DNA of 64,000 bases from Coprococcus phoceensis (GCF_900104635.1 NZ_FNWC01000007.1:2641421-2705420); one strand, 5' to 3'; shown: positions 1 through 8,766, counted from the first letter of the stretch. The notes: generated by a model not told the origin, from the letters alone. Numbers and translations are program-made.

Positions 1-203
1 CTTAGCATCATACGTTCATCCAGCTTTTCATAAACCATCAGAGATGTCAGAAGGAGTTCACCCCCCCCCAGAAATTTTTCCATATCTGGCGCTGCTATAA
101 TCTGAGTCCCTTTTATTTCTCTAGTGATTTCTGAATTGTCACTAATTAATTTCATTTCCGGAAAGTTGTTCGAGTCGATAAAGTCTTTTATTGTGTATCC
201 CAT
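1..203 (-). CDS. PucR-family transcriptional regulator, N-terminal part (runs off left edge)
   Basis: About 67 codons are visible from an ATG at 203, reading leftwards off the window. The start has a GGAGGT ribosome site 10 bases upstream. The protein begins MGYTIKDFID and contains the run FLGGGELLLTS, which resembles the conserved glycine/ELLLT segment of the PucR N-terminal sensor domain that precedes a C-terminal helix-turn-helix in purine-catabolism-type regulators. The three glycines are encoded by a run of nine G bases, so a change of one base would truncate the protein. Family assignment rests on a short stretch and the C-terminal HTH is not in view, so it is probable rather than certain. 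Its promoter region abuts the leftmost hsdS recombination site. Confidence 0.6.
   Translation of the reverse strand, partial: MGYTIKDFIDSNNFPEMKLISDNSEITREIKGTQIIAAPDMEKFLGGGELLLTSLMVYEKLDERMML
61..69. repeat. 9-bp poly-C/G tract inside the PucR-like gene
   Basis: Nine consecutive C on the plus strand (G on the coding strand) encode Gly-Gly-Gly in the open frame. The length present keeps the frame open. Tracts of this kind are typical slippage sites, but only one allele is visible. Confidence 0.9.
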
Positions 204-269
204 TTGTGTTTGTACCTCCGTATGTTTCTAAAATAATTTGGCTATTCTATATTCATTTTCATATTCTTA

Positions 270-283
270 TAAATGATTATTTA
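270..283 (+). repeat. hsdS recombination site 1 (TAAATGATTATTTA)
   Basis: A 14-bp dyad with TAAAT/ATTTA arms around GATT, in plus orientation. It opens the silent hsdS C-terminal cassette and encodes the INDYL peptide in the same frame as sites 2 and 4. It lies 66 bp upstream of the start codon of the divergent PucR-like gene. Confidence 0.85.
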
Positions 284-901
284 TGTGCACAGCTACAAAT
301 TTTATTTTCATATTTATTTAATATATCTGTCATGCCTGAGTCATGGACTCAAGGCGTTTTAGCAGATATTGCAAACATTACAATGGGACAGTCTCCATCT
401 GGAGAGAGTTTCAACACCCAAGGCAATGGTTATCCGTTCTATCAAGGTTCAACGGATTTTGGCACTATTTTTCCAGCAAAACGAATGTATACAGATAAGC
501 CCTCTCGATATGCGGCAGTCTTTGATACCTTGCTGAGCGTTAGAGCACCTGTTGGCAGCTTAAATATTGCTTATGAAAATTGTTGTATCGGCCGCGGTCT
601 TGCTTCCATTCATGGTAAGTATGATAATAATATTTTTGTTCGTTATTTGCTAAAAAACAATAAATGGTATTTTGATAATATTAACAATAATGGCACAACA
701 TTTGGTTCCATAACCAAAGATTATTTATTTGAGATGCCAGTAGTAATACCGGATGGCAAATCAATAGCAATGTTTGAGCAGAAATCGAGCCTCATAGAAC
801 GTCAAATTTATGAAAATGAACAGCAAACACGAAAGTTGCAAAATTTACGTGATTGGCTTCTACCAATGTTAATGAATGGTCAAGCTACCATCGAAGATTG
901 A
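270..901 (+). pseudogene. hsdS: Silent hsdS C-terminal half (target recognition domain cassette A)
   Basis: A promoterless half-gene for a type I restriction specificity subunit, opposite to the other hsdS parts. After the INDYL site it reads a short linker, then one target recognition domain beginning near MPESWTQGVLADI with the typical GQSPSG motif, and ends with the conserved helix RDWLLPMLMNGQATIED. It has no N-terminal half of its own. If the DNA between site 1 and site 2 or site 4 were inverted, this cassette would join in frame to an N-terminal half and form a full HsdS. The last 54 bases of coding sequence are identical to the 3' end of the expressed hsdS. I treat it as a cassette rather than a decayed gene because the frame is fully open. 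Confidence 0.85.
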
Positions 902-920
902 TATGATAAATAATCATTTA
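848..920 (+). repeat. Left arm of 73-bp perfect inverted repeat
   Basis: Identical over 73 bases to the reverse complement of 2527-2599. It covers the last HsdS codons, the stop codon and recombination site 2 at its inner end. Confidence 0.95.
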
Positions 921-1443
921 TCTGATTATTATTACTTATTTTTTTGTCGATTGTGCCTAAAATTAGTGCTATTCTTTTTTGTTCCTCGCAATCTGGCAAA
1001 ATAATATCGATATCACCCAAAATATCTGTATTCAATGATGCCATAGTTGATCCTACTGCGGAATTGTTTATCTTCATTTTTACTGCATCAGTCAATAAAT
1101 AATACGAAACAAATTCAGGATAAACAATGGCATCTGTAAATCGTACACGTATACAATCTGACCCCTGCATCCATCCATCTTGCCCTTTCCTGATCAAGCA
1201 ATGTCTGTCAACAGAACCTTTTCTTCCAAATACAATATCTCCCTCTTGCAATTTATGTTCCGACAGTCTTTCTAATGTATTTTCACTTACATGATCCAGC
1301 CCTGAAACAAGTAAACTTCCGTAGCCAATATTCTTGACATTAATTACCGGTATTCCTTCTGTAACATACTCACTTGCTCTAAACTGTGTTCCAAAGGGAC
1401 CTGTTTTTAATTCGGATATATCCCTAAGTTTTACAATTCTCAT
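880..1443 (-). CDS. hsdS: hsdS N-terminal half, currently truncated (cassette B)
   Basis: This encodes the N-terminal half of a type I restriction-modification specificity subunit: one target recognition domain (LRDISELKTGPFGTQF near the start, GSTMASLNTDILGDIDIILP later) followed by the coiled central region ending INNDYL-like at the 14-bp site (actual residues INDYL). In the present orientation the frame then runs into the inverted 3' end of cassette A and stops after the tail SYQSSMVA, giving about 187 residues instead of about 400. ATG at 1443 has a GGAGAA ribosome site and lies 10 bp after the recombinase stop codon, so it is probably co-transcribed with the recombinase. It may be an inactive reservoir, or a half-subunit able to dimerise; the sequence cannot decide. 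Confidence 0.85.
   Translation of the reverse strand: MRIVKLRDISELKTGPFGTQFRASEYVTEGIPVINVKNIGYGSLLVSGLDHVSENTLERLSEHKLQEGDIVFGRKGSVDRHCLIRKGQDGWMQGSDCIRVRFTDAIVYPEFVSYYLLTDAVKMKINNSAVGSTMASLNTDILGDIDIILPDCEEQKRIALILGTIDKKISNNNQINDYLSYQSSMVA
907..920 (-). repeat. hsdS recombination site 2
   Basis: Reverse-complement copy of TAAATGATTATTTA at the junction of cassette B (minus strand) and cassette A (plus strand). It encodes INDYL in cassette B. Confidence 0.85.
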
Positions 1444-1453
1444 TGATGTTCTC

Positions 1454-2440
1454 CTATCCAATATATTTTCTATGAGCAATTTTCACGTTGCTCTGTTTAA
1501 CCATGGCATATTGCAATGTTGTGTCTATCCGTTGATGTCCTAACAATTTCTGTAATTGTTCTATAGGCATTCCTTTGTCTATAGCTACAGTTGCTAATGT
1601 TCTTCTAAACTTATGAGGATGTACTTTTTCTATATTCAACCTCTTTCCCATTTCACGAAGGCGTACCTCAATGCCACCTATTTTCATTCGCTTATATGGT
1701 GCTTTTAGTGATACGAATAAGGCATTCTCATTGTCTGTCCTGGAGTCAAGATAATTCTGTAAATGCAACTTCGTTCGTGCATCAAAATACACCATTCGTT
1801 CTTTATCGCCTTTACCAAACACTACACACTCTCTTTCCTCAAATGAAATGTCATCTCTGTTCAGTAAAACAAGCTCTCCTACTCGCATTCCTGTTGAAGC
1901 AAGTATATCAATTAAAGCCAAATCTCTAAGATTATCACAATTATCTCTCATTGTCTCCAATTGTTCATCTGTATATGTCTCCTTAATCACGCTAGCAGAC
2001 TTAATTCTATGTATTCTGCGTACAGGGCTTTTTATAATATAATCCTCATCTTCTAACCATGCAAAGAAACTTGAAAATATTCTTCTAATATTATCAATCG
2101 TCACCTTACTCGATTCCTTTTCAGCCTGGTATCTCGATAGATATGTTCGAAGATCTTCTGTTTCAATTGTGCATACCGTTTTTCCGACACTTTCCATCAT
2201 TTGATGAATGGTATTTCTGTAATATGTTAAAGTCTTCTCTGAACATCCCTCTATTCTCTTCGCAGATAAAAATATCTCCAAATAATCTTGCGTTTCCGGT
2301 TCATTCTCTTCGTCTTTTCTAGTCACAATGGCAACATTATATAGATTTACCTCTAATACATCTTTCAATTTTTTTAATTGTCCATTATTAAGTGCTGGAA
2401 GCATCTCATTAATAATTTCCGTTATTATTTTTTCTTTCAT
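1454..2440 (-). CDS. Tyrosine recombinase of the hsdS inversion locus
   Basis: A 328-residue tyrosine recombinase/integrase. The N-terminal SAM-like core-binding domain (about residues 60-145) precedes the catalytic domain. The catalytic Arg lies in STGMRVGEL, the HxxR box in HPHKFRRT, then GHQRIDTTLQY with the nucleophilic Tyr near the C-terminus. I start at the ATG at 2440, which has GGAG seven bases upstream; a longer upstream reading adds residues unlike the family. It sits between two hsdS loci and is flanked by matching 14-bp dyads, an arrangement known for phase-variable type I systems where a dedicated recombinase inverts hsdS segments. Role in inversion is inferred from location. Confidence 0.92.
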   Translation of the reverse strand: MKEKIITEIINEMLPALNNGQLKKLKDVLEVNLYNVAIVTRKDEENEPETQDYLEIFLSAKRIEGCSEKTLTYYRNTIHQMMESVGKTVCTIETEDLRTYLSRYQAEKESSKVTIDNIRRIFSSFFAWLEDEDYIIKSPVRRIHRIKSASVIKETYTDEQLETMRDNCDNLRDLALIDILASTGMRVGELVLLNRDDISFEERECVVFGKGDKERMVYFDARTKLHLQNYLDSRTDNENALFVSLKAPYKRMKIGGIEVRLREMGKRLNIEKVHPHKFRRTLATVAIDKGMPIEQLQKLLGHQRIDTTLQYAMVKQSNVKIAHRKYIG

Positions 2441-2526
2441 GTGTTTCTCCTTTATTATGTGAGAACCACAATGAAGTGGAGTTCTATGATTTGCTCTCGC
2501 CACTTTCAAGAGTAATATTTCTGTTG

Positions 2527-2540
2527 TAAATGATTATTTA
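2527..2540 (+). repeat. hsdS recombination site 3
   Basis: Copy of TAAATGATTATTTA just downstream of the expressed hsdS stop codon, in plus orientation, at the inner end of the right inverted-repeat arm. Confidence 0.85.
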
Positions 2541-2599
2541 TCATATCAATCTTCGATGGTAGCTTGACCATTCATTAACATTGGTAGAAGCCAATCACG
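2527..2599 (-). repeat. Right arm of 73-bp perfect inverted repeat
   Basis: Reverse complement of 848-920 without mismatch. It covers the 3' end of the expressed hsdS and site 3. Confidence 0.95.
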
Positions 2600-3775
2600 A
2601 AACTGAATTAGATTATTGTTTTCCTGCTGGATTTGCATGATTTTGGTATCTAGTGGTTCAACACAATTAATAAATTGTGTACGAATTGCATCTGGAATAC
2701 TCAAAATATTGTAATTGTTTAGGTTTGCTTGATTAATCTTCATTTGAATTGAACCGGTTTTTATTATTGAAACAGGAATATCTTTTAGTAATAAATATAG
2801 CAATCGGCAAGAATAACCTTTCACGGGCTGTAAAACATGTGTATGATTATTGATCCAAACATCGCCAGATACTCTTTGTAATATTGGATTACCATTATCA
2901 TCCATTACCGAACCATCTTCAGCGAGAAGAACAAAATTTCCAGAAAAAATGGGGCGATTCACATAATCCATTATGCCCGTGGCACCATAATAAGGAATTG
3001 AACCTTTCATTCCTTCTCGCTGTTGATTAGAAAGCGGAATTCGTTCAGAATCAAGGCAGATTGTAATATTTCCAATAGAAGTATAGTTCCAATTTTGAGG
3101 GATTTCTCGATTTAATTCATTACAAAATGACATTTTTCCACCAGAGGATTTATACGGCTTCCCATTTTCATCTGGAAAATCAAACTGTATAAACCAATAG
3201 TTATAGATGGTCTTTGCCATCTCTTCTAAATAATCATTTATCTCTTTATTCTTCCGAATTTTACATTCAATATTATAAAGCATATCTCCAATTCTTACCT
3301 GTTCGTCATAATCCGGTAAGTATACATCCAAAAATGTAAAAATATCCTCATTAAAGCTTGCTCTTAAAGTCATGAACGCATTATAGGTTACAGCTTTTCG
3401 AAACAAAGCACTTCTAAAATAAAATGCCATATATTTGGGATATGCTATTCCTTCTCTTTTAGGTCGAAGACGTTTTGTAAAACCACTATACGTTGCTTTT
3501 GGATAATCTTTTACTGCCACACAACTCATAGCCAATTCATCTATCGTTTCACTTGTTCTGGTAATAAGTACGTCTCCTGCTTTTATAGAGTATGTCTGCT
3601 GCTCTTTTTCATTTGTATCCATCAAATCCGGTAATTCTTCCGGTAAAAAATAATTATTAAAAACCGTCCCAAAAGAAACAAAAGGTGCTCCATGTCCAGC
3701 TTGTTCTTTCTTGGATGAGAGTCCCGAACTCATATCATATAAATCAGATAAAGCATATTTAGTAATCTTACTCAT
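2546..3775 (-). CDS. hsdS: Type I restriction-modification specificity subunit, full-length
   Basis: A 409-residue HsdS that selects the DNA sequence methylated or cut by the HsdM/HsdR complex. It has two target recognition domains: residues about 1-170 (cassette D) and about 225-390 (cassette C, starting near REIPQNWNYTSIGNI), separated by a helical spacer containing INDYLEEMAKTIYNYWF and closed by the helix RDWLLPMLMNGQATIED. Start ATG overlaps the hsdM stop (ATGAGTAA), so the two are translationally coupled. The spacer carries recombination site 4 and the DNA just after the stop carries site 3, in opposite orientation, so the C-terminal half can be flipped or exchanged. This is the only complete hsdS in the present orientation. 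Confidence 0.95.
   Translation of the reverse strand: MSKITKYALSDLYDMSSGLSSKKEQAGHGAPFVSFGTVFNNYFLPEELPDLMDTNEKEQQTYSIKAGDVLITRTSETIDELAMSCVAVKDYPKATYSGFTKRLRPKREGIAYPKYMAFYFRSALFRKAVTYNAFMTLRASFNEDIFTFLDVYLPDYDEQVRIGDMLYNIECKIRKNKEINDYLEEMAKTIYNYWFIQFDFPDENGKPYKSSGGKMSFCNELNREIPQNWNYTSIGNITICLDSERIPLSNQQREGMKGSIPYYGATGIMDYVNRPIFSGNFVLLAEDGSVMDDNGNPILQRVSGDVWINNHTHVLQPVKGYSCRLLYLLLKDIPVSIIKTGSIQMKINQANLNNYNILSIPDAIRTQFINCVEPLDTKIMQIQQENNNLIQFRDWLLPMLMNGQATIED
3227..3240 (-). repeat. hsdS recombination site 4
   Basis: Reverse-complement copy of TAAATGATTATTTA in the central spacer of the expressed hsdS, encoding INDYL in frame. Confidence 0.85.
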
Positions 3776-5405
3776 ATTTCACCTTCTTCAATTGTTCCAT
3801 GATCTCCGCTTGCAACACATTTCCTTCAGCAAATAATTCTGTTAGTTTTTCCGTATATTCATCCATTTTCGCTTTAAATTCTTCCTGAGTCAGTTCCACG
3901 TACTCAATCTTTACTTCAAAATATTGCCCAGCACTAAATGAACACTTTTTCTGCTCAATCTTCTCATAATCAACGACTACAGAAAAATCATCTTTTGATT
4001 CAAAGTTATTAAAGGTATGGATAATGTCCTCGATTTCTTCAGGTGAAAGCACTGTCCTCTGATTTTTTCCATCAATCTTAACCTTTGTTCCAAGCTTAGA
4101 TGCATCCATCAAAATTGCCTGCTCGTACTTTTTAGTATTGTCCAAAAAGACAACTGATACGTTTGTTCCAGTTGTTGCGAAGATATTACTTGGCATCGAA
4201 ACAACACCTCGAAGCATTCTTTCCTTTACAATACGTTCCCTTATTTTTTTAGGGATTCCAGTACCTGCTGTTAAAAAACCGGTTGGTACTACAACTGCAG
4301 CTTTACATCCATTCTCTTTCATTGAGAAAATAATATGCTGCAAAAACATTTGATAAATAGCCATGCTATCTTTTTTCTTATTAGGAATATTTGGCACTCC
4401 TGCCCAGAATCTTTCCTTATAAATATCACCTGCAAGAGTATCTCTGTTATCAGAAAAATCTACATTAAATGGTGGATTGCTGACAATATAATCAAATTTC
4501 ATCAATCCATTTTTCTGACGATTCAAATGTTGCGGGGAAAGAAGTGTATCCCCATGTACCACATGTCCAAGTGAATGTACAAGATTATTTAAAATTAGAT
4601 TCAATCTCAAAAATTCATTAGACTTCTGCGAAATATCTTGTGTATAAATTGTACAATTACTCTCACCGATTTCATGTGCAAGAGCAAGAACCAGCGTTCC
4701 AGAACCTGCAGCTGGATCATAAACCGTTACATTCTGTGTTCCTTCCGGAACCATGATTCTTGCAATAATACTTGCGATAGAATGTGGAGTATAATACTCT
4801 GCGTATTTACCAAAATCTTTATTATAATCTTTGATTAAATATTCAAAAATGGTTGCAAAAAAATCATACTTTTGCGAAAACGCATCTGCAAAGCTAAATG
4901 TCACCAATTTATCAATCATTGCTTTACAAAAATCCGATCTGCGATTTGATTCCGTAACATTTTGTGATAAATGTTCATCAAATAATCGAATCTTATCCCC
5001 TGATCCAGTACTTACGGAAAAAACATCCAGGTTAGTATTGGAAATATCCCATAAAGTTGAATCAAATAGTTCATTAAATTTGTCATCGTTTTTATGATTG
5101 AACAGACATGATATAAAATGTTCCTTTTTAAGTTTTGCTGTTGCTGGTGGCAAAAGCATCATAAGCATTTCATAATCATCTTCTGACATATCGTTTAAAG
5201 CCTGTTCCACGTTATCGGAATCTTTTAATGACTCTTCTGCTTGCTGTACCTCATAAAGAAACTTGTCATTTAAAAATTTATACAGAAAAATCTCTGTAAT
5301 AATCTTATATTCACTGCTTGCATTGCCCAGTCCAAAATTGGCACATACAGTCTTTAAATCATCAATCATCTGTTTTGTATTTGCTATTATCGTTTCAGTA
5401 GTCAT
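3768..5405 (-). CDS. hsdM: Type I restriction-modification DNA methyltransferase subunit
   Basis: A 545-residue HsdM, the N6-adenine methyltransferase of the type I complex. An N-terminal helical domain (about 1-160) is followed by the methyltransferase fold with the AdoMet-binding motif DPAAGSGTL (near residue 232) and the catalytic NPPF motif (SNPPFNVDF, near residue 312). I choose the ATG at 5405 because it overlaps the hsdR stop codon as TGATG, which indicates translational coupling; an upstream in-frame ATG has no such support. The length is normal for the family and no key motif is missing. Confidence 0.96.
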   Translation of the reverse strand: MTTETIIANTKQMIDDLKTVCANFGLGNASSEYKIITEIFLYKFLNDKFLYEVQQAEESLKDSDNVEQALNDMSEDDYEMLMMLLPPATAKLKKEHFISCLFNHKNDDKFNELFDSTLWDISNTNLDVFSVSTGSGDKIRLFDEHLSQNVTESNRRSDFCKAMIDKLVTFSFADAFSQKYDFFATIFEYLIKDYNKDFGKYAEYYTPHSIASIIARIMVPEGTQNVTVYDPAAGSGTLVLALAHEIGESNCTIYTQDISQKSNEFLRLNLILNNLVHSLGHVVHGDTLLSPQHLNRQKNGLMKFDYIVSNPPFNVDFSDNRDTLAGDIYKERFWAGVPNIPNKKKDSMAIYQMFLQHIIFSMKENGCKAAVVVPTGFLTAGTGIPKKIRERIVKERMLRGVVSMPSNIFATTGTNVSVVFLDNTKKYEQAILMDASKLGTKVKIDGKNQRTVLSPEEIEDIIHTFNNFESKDDFSVVVDYEKIEQKKCSFSAGQYFEVKIEYVELTQEEFKAKMDEYTEKLTELFAEGNVLQAEIMEQLKKVKYE

Positions 5406-8400
5406 CAGGATACCCAATCCCTTTCTAATATATATTCTTTTGACAGACAGTTATCTATAAACATAAGCTGCGGTTTATCTAATTTTACCTTTTCTCCCAT
5501 ACACGCTCTCAAGATAATTGGTTGTAAGGATTTTATAAAATACTCCTCATTATCGAGTATGTTTTCATTATGAGCAATCTGGTCATCTGCCTTAGACTTA
5601 ACTGTCATTAAAATCCTATGTATTGTTACTGCGTCTGTGATAGGTGGTGGACTATTCATAATTCGCTTATGTGTTCTCATGTACTTAACATCACCTGAAT
5701 ACTTTGCTGCAAGCATTCTGTCTGCAAGATTCCTCTTTTCTGCCTTCTTTTTTAAAGCATTCAGATTCCCCATCATCTGTTTCATTTCATCCGCTGTCAA
5801 TTCTTCAATGTTTTTCTTCTTGAATACTCGTTTTAATTCATCCAAAAGTGATATATACTCTGGATCTTTTGGATCAAGACATCTATCTACAATTTCTCTT
5901 CGTGTTTTCTCCAAAGTGTCACGGAATGCATCAGCTATGATTAGTTCTTCTTCCTTTATTTTTCGGAATTGAAAATCAATCTGATCCAATGCCATGTTAA
6001 GTATCTGCGACATATCTTCAGATGAATCAATACTGTTTTTTAAGTTTATGATGCTGATTCGGTTATTAACCTCATTTAAGCATTTAATGGCATTCTCAAC
6101 ATTAAAATGTGTATACAAGTCCTCATAGCCATACAGTCGAATCAAATTATACATTGCCTTATAATTTTCAAGTGCCTGACGTAAATTCAATAACTGCTTC
6201 TTATCATCAATCTCACTAATTTGATTGATAAAACTAACCACATTACTTGTATCATATAAGAAAAGTTGATTCTTTACATCTTTCAAGTCTTTTTCAATAT
6301 CTTCTTTACTTTTAAATATATTGCTATAATTCTGTACTTCATCTCCAAGTTCTGATTGCAATTCATCAAAGTATGCCTTATTGGTCTTATCAAATTCATC
6401 TTTAATATTTGCAAAATCAACAACATATCCGTAATGATAACCTTTATACGGACGATTTACTCTTGTCAACGTCTGAAGTAGATTATGAGCTTTTATCATT
6501 CTCGCTAAATACTGCTTTTTTAATCGTGGTGCATCAAACCCTGTTAAAAGCATATTGTAAACTACAAGAATATCTATATTTCCTTTTTTAAACTCCTCCT
6601 GGTCATTTTTTCTATCTTGTTTTGTACCTTCATCATGAAGCACCAATGCATGTGTATAAGCAGAAAAGCGTTTTAACTGTCTATCCACCTCTCTAGCCTG
6701 TTCTGAAGAATCACATACAATCATTGCCCCAATAGAAGAATCTAAAGCAGTCCTTCCCTCTTCAAAATCCTGAATAATATAATCAACCATTTTTTCTACA
6801 AATTTAGGATGTGCATATAAATTTTTCTTAGCAATACTTCCTTGTCTTACTATTTGATCCAACGTAGCATTCAACTGGTTTTTGTAAGTTGTTTCTATCT
6901 CTTCACGAATCAACTTCAATGTATATCCATCTGCAATCGACTGATTATAATAGTATTTATGAATATAATTTCCAAATACATCTTTTGTATTGTATCCATC
7001 TCCTATGAGCGGTGTTCCCGTAAGTGCTATCTGTACTGCATCACGGTCTGATGCCATCAGGTTGGCTAAAAATGAGCCTGTTGGATTATAACTCCGATGT
7101 GCCTCATCTAAAAAGTACACTCTCTGCACATCCACATTGTAATCTGATGGCTTTGTTACAGATTCCTTGGAAAATTTTTGAATATTGATGACAGTCATTG
7201 TAACTTTGCCACTAGTATTTGATTCTCCTGGATTCGTAATATCTGTAATAAACGCTTCCTTGTCTTTTATCAGTTTTACTTTAAGTCCTCTGGCTTCAAA
7301 TTCATTTTTTGCCTGCTCAGCTAAATCTAAACGATCTACAATAAAATAGAATTTTGCAATTTTCCCTTCTTCTTTGCTGAAATAATCAGTTAAAAACTGT
7401 ACATTTGAATAAGCAAGTGCAGTTTTCCCACTCCCCTGCGTATGCCAAATTACACCTTTTCTGACTCCTTCTCTCAACTTATCCCGAATTGCCAACGTTG
7501 CAAACAATTGCGGGTATCTCATTATATGCTTCTCTATCTCCGTAATTCCATCTTTGTTAGTTGTTGTTTTATAACAGATACCATACTTCAGTAAAAACAG
7601 CAGTCTCTCTTTCGTATATAAAGATGTAATTATTCGATTTGTGGGCGATTTCTCCGATAAAGAAGATACATACTCTGGTGTCCCTTTTATAGCAATCAGA
7701 TTATTATCGCTTAAAACAAACTCTTCCGTTTCCGTAACAATTGACTGCATATCTGCCTTTAATTCATCTTCTCTTTGCTCACGGAATTTGCTAAAAAACA
7801 TTCTCTTATAACTACTTGAAGCATAAAAAGCTCCTTGAATCGGTTCGATATCAGAGTCATCATATTCATTATTATTAGAAAATACTGTAAACTGTGTAAT
7901 TCCTACAAATCGACGATAAATCTTATTGCCAAATCTTCTCTCCATCCGGCTTCTTTCTGTCAATATGCCCTCTCGATTATTCTGTCGTTTAACCTCTATA
8001 AATGACAAAGGCATACCATTAATTAATACAACAATATCCGGGCGAAAATTATCATCTCCATTTTCATATGGTAACTCAGTTACAACTGTATAATCATTCT
8101 TTGTTCCTGTTATATCAGAAAAATCAATCAACTTAATTCCATCAATACCGGATTGCAATATCTTAAAAAAGGATTTTCCCAAATCATCATTGTCTAATTT
8201 AATCTTGAGTTCACCAATTATTTTTTTTGCGTCTTCTAGTGTTAATTCGGTCTGATTGATTCGATTAACTGCTGACAAAAATTGACTATAAAAAATGTTG
8301 GTATCACCATCATAGTCAACGTTACATTCCTTATCTTTAATTGACATATAGGTATATCCAAGTCTTGTAAAGTGTACAAGCGCTGGAATCTTCACTCTGG

Positions 8401-8425
8401 AATCTTCTGGCCTTCCCATAAGCAT
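5405..8425 (-). CDS. hsdR: Type I restriction enzyme endonuclease/translocase subunit
   Basis: A 1,006-residue HsdR that translocates and cuts unmethylated DNA in an ATP-dependent manner. The N-terminal PD-(D/E)xK nuclease is visible as RPDIVVLINGMPLSFIEVK (about residues 128-146). The superfamily 2 motor follows: Walker A GSGKTALAY (near 332), DEAH box DEAHRSYNPT (near 443), helicase motif LTGTPL and motif VI-like LTRVNRPYKGY. A helical C-terminal domain links to HsdM/HsdS. The ATG at 8425 is preceded by GGAGG at a suitable distance; a TTG 12 bases further up overlaps the ribosome site and is unlikely. It is first of the three hsd genes and lies 16 bases after a small HTH gene. Confidence 0.96.
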   Translation of the reverse strand: MLMGRPEDSRVKIPALVHFTRLGYTYMSIKDKECNVDYDGDTNIFYSQFLSAVNRINQTELTLEDAKKIIGELKIKLDNDDLGKSFFKILQSGIDGIKLIDFSDITGTKNDYTVVTELPYENGDDNFRPDIVVLINGMPLSFIEVKRQNNREGILTERSRMERRFGNKIYRRFVGITQFTVFSNNNEYDDSDIEPIQGAFYASSSYKRMFFSKFREQREDELKADMQSIVTETEEFVLSDNNLIAIKGTPEYVSSLSEKSPTNRIITSLYTKERLLFLLKYGICYKTTTNKDGITEIEKHIMRYPQLFATLAIRDKLREGVRKGVIWHTQGSGKTALAYSNVQFLTDYFSKEEGKIAKFYFIVDRLDLAEQAKNEFEARGLKVKLIKDKEAFITDITNPGESNTSGKVTMTVINIQKFSKESVTKPSDYNVDVQRVYFLDEAHRSYNPTGSFLANLMASDRDAVQIALTGTPLIGDGYNTKDVFGNYIHKYYYNQSIADGYTLKLIREEIETTYKNQLNATLDQIVRQGSIAKKNLYAHPKFVEKMVDYIIQDFEEGRTALDSSIGAMIVCDSSEQAREVDRQLKRFSAYTHALVLHDEGTKQDRKNDQEEFKKGNIDILVVYNMLLTGFDAPRLKKQYLARMIKAHNLLQTLTRVNRPYKGYHYGYVVDFANIKDEFDKTNKAYFDELQSELGDEVQNYSNIFKSKEDIEKDLKDVKNQLFLYDTSNVVSFINQISEIDDKKQLLNLRQALENYKAMYNLIRLYGYEDLYTHFNVENAIKCLNEVNNRISIINLKNSIDSSEDMSQILNMALDQIDFQFRKIKEEELIIADAFRDTLEKTRREIVDRCLDPKDPEYISLLDELKRVFKKKNIEELTADEMKQMMGNLNALKKKAEKRNLADRMLAAKYSGDVKYMRTHKRIMNSPPPITDAVTIHRILMTVKSKADDQIAHNENILDNEEYFIKSLQPIILRACMGEKVKLDKPQLMFIDNCLSKEYILERDWVS

Positions 8426-8441
8426 TATAACCTCCAATACG

Positions 8442-8612
8442 TCATCTATTTTTCCTTCGAGGGTCTGTTGGCTTTACCGCATCTTTTGGTATTAGCCAAG
8501 TCTTTCCCTTTTTCTCTGCTCCAGGCACTCTTCCCTGGCTACATAAAAGAGAAATTCTTCTAGATGAAATTCCCCATATTTTTGACATTTCGATCGTTGT
8601 TATATAATCCAT
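8442..8612 (-). CDS. Small helix-turn-helix protein in front of hsdR
   Basis: A 56-residue protein starting MDYITTIEMSKIWGIS. The pattern (EMSKIWGISSRRISLLCSQGRVPGAEKKGKTWLIPKDA) is that of a winged-helix/excisionase-like DNA-binding fold of the MerR/Xis group. It ends 16 bases before hsdR and shares its probable promoter, so it is likely the first gene of the hsd operon. A role as regulator of the restriction operon, or of the recombinase as a directionality factor, is only inferred. Small genes like this are often missed in annotation. Confidence 0.75.
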   Translation of the reverse strand: MDYITTIEMSKIWGISSRRISLLCSQGRVPGAEKKGKTWLIPKDAVKPTDPRRKNR

Positions 8613-8648
8613 AATTTTCCTCTAAACGATACAACAAGCCTATTATAA

Positions 8649-8676
8649 GTATATTCTTTTATCGGAATAGTTTCAA
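8649..8676 (-). promoter_or_regulatory. Probable sigma-70 type promoter of the hsd operon
   Basis: On the minus strand, TTGAAA and TATACT are separated by 17 bases, with the HTH start codon about 35 bases downstream. Confidence 0.6.
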
Positions 8677-8766
8677 CCACAATTAAGTTTTCTTCTAGGT
8701 TGTTTGTTTTGTTATTATTTTCTAATATTTTCATAAAAAAATGCCTACGGCATCTCAGCTCCCCCG

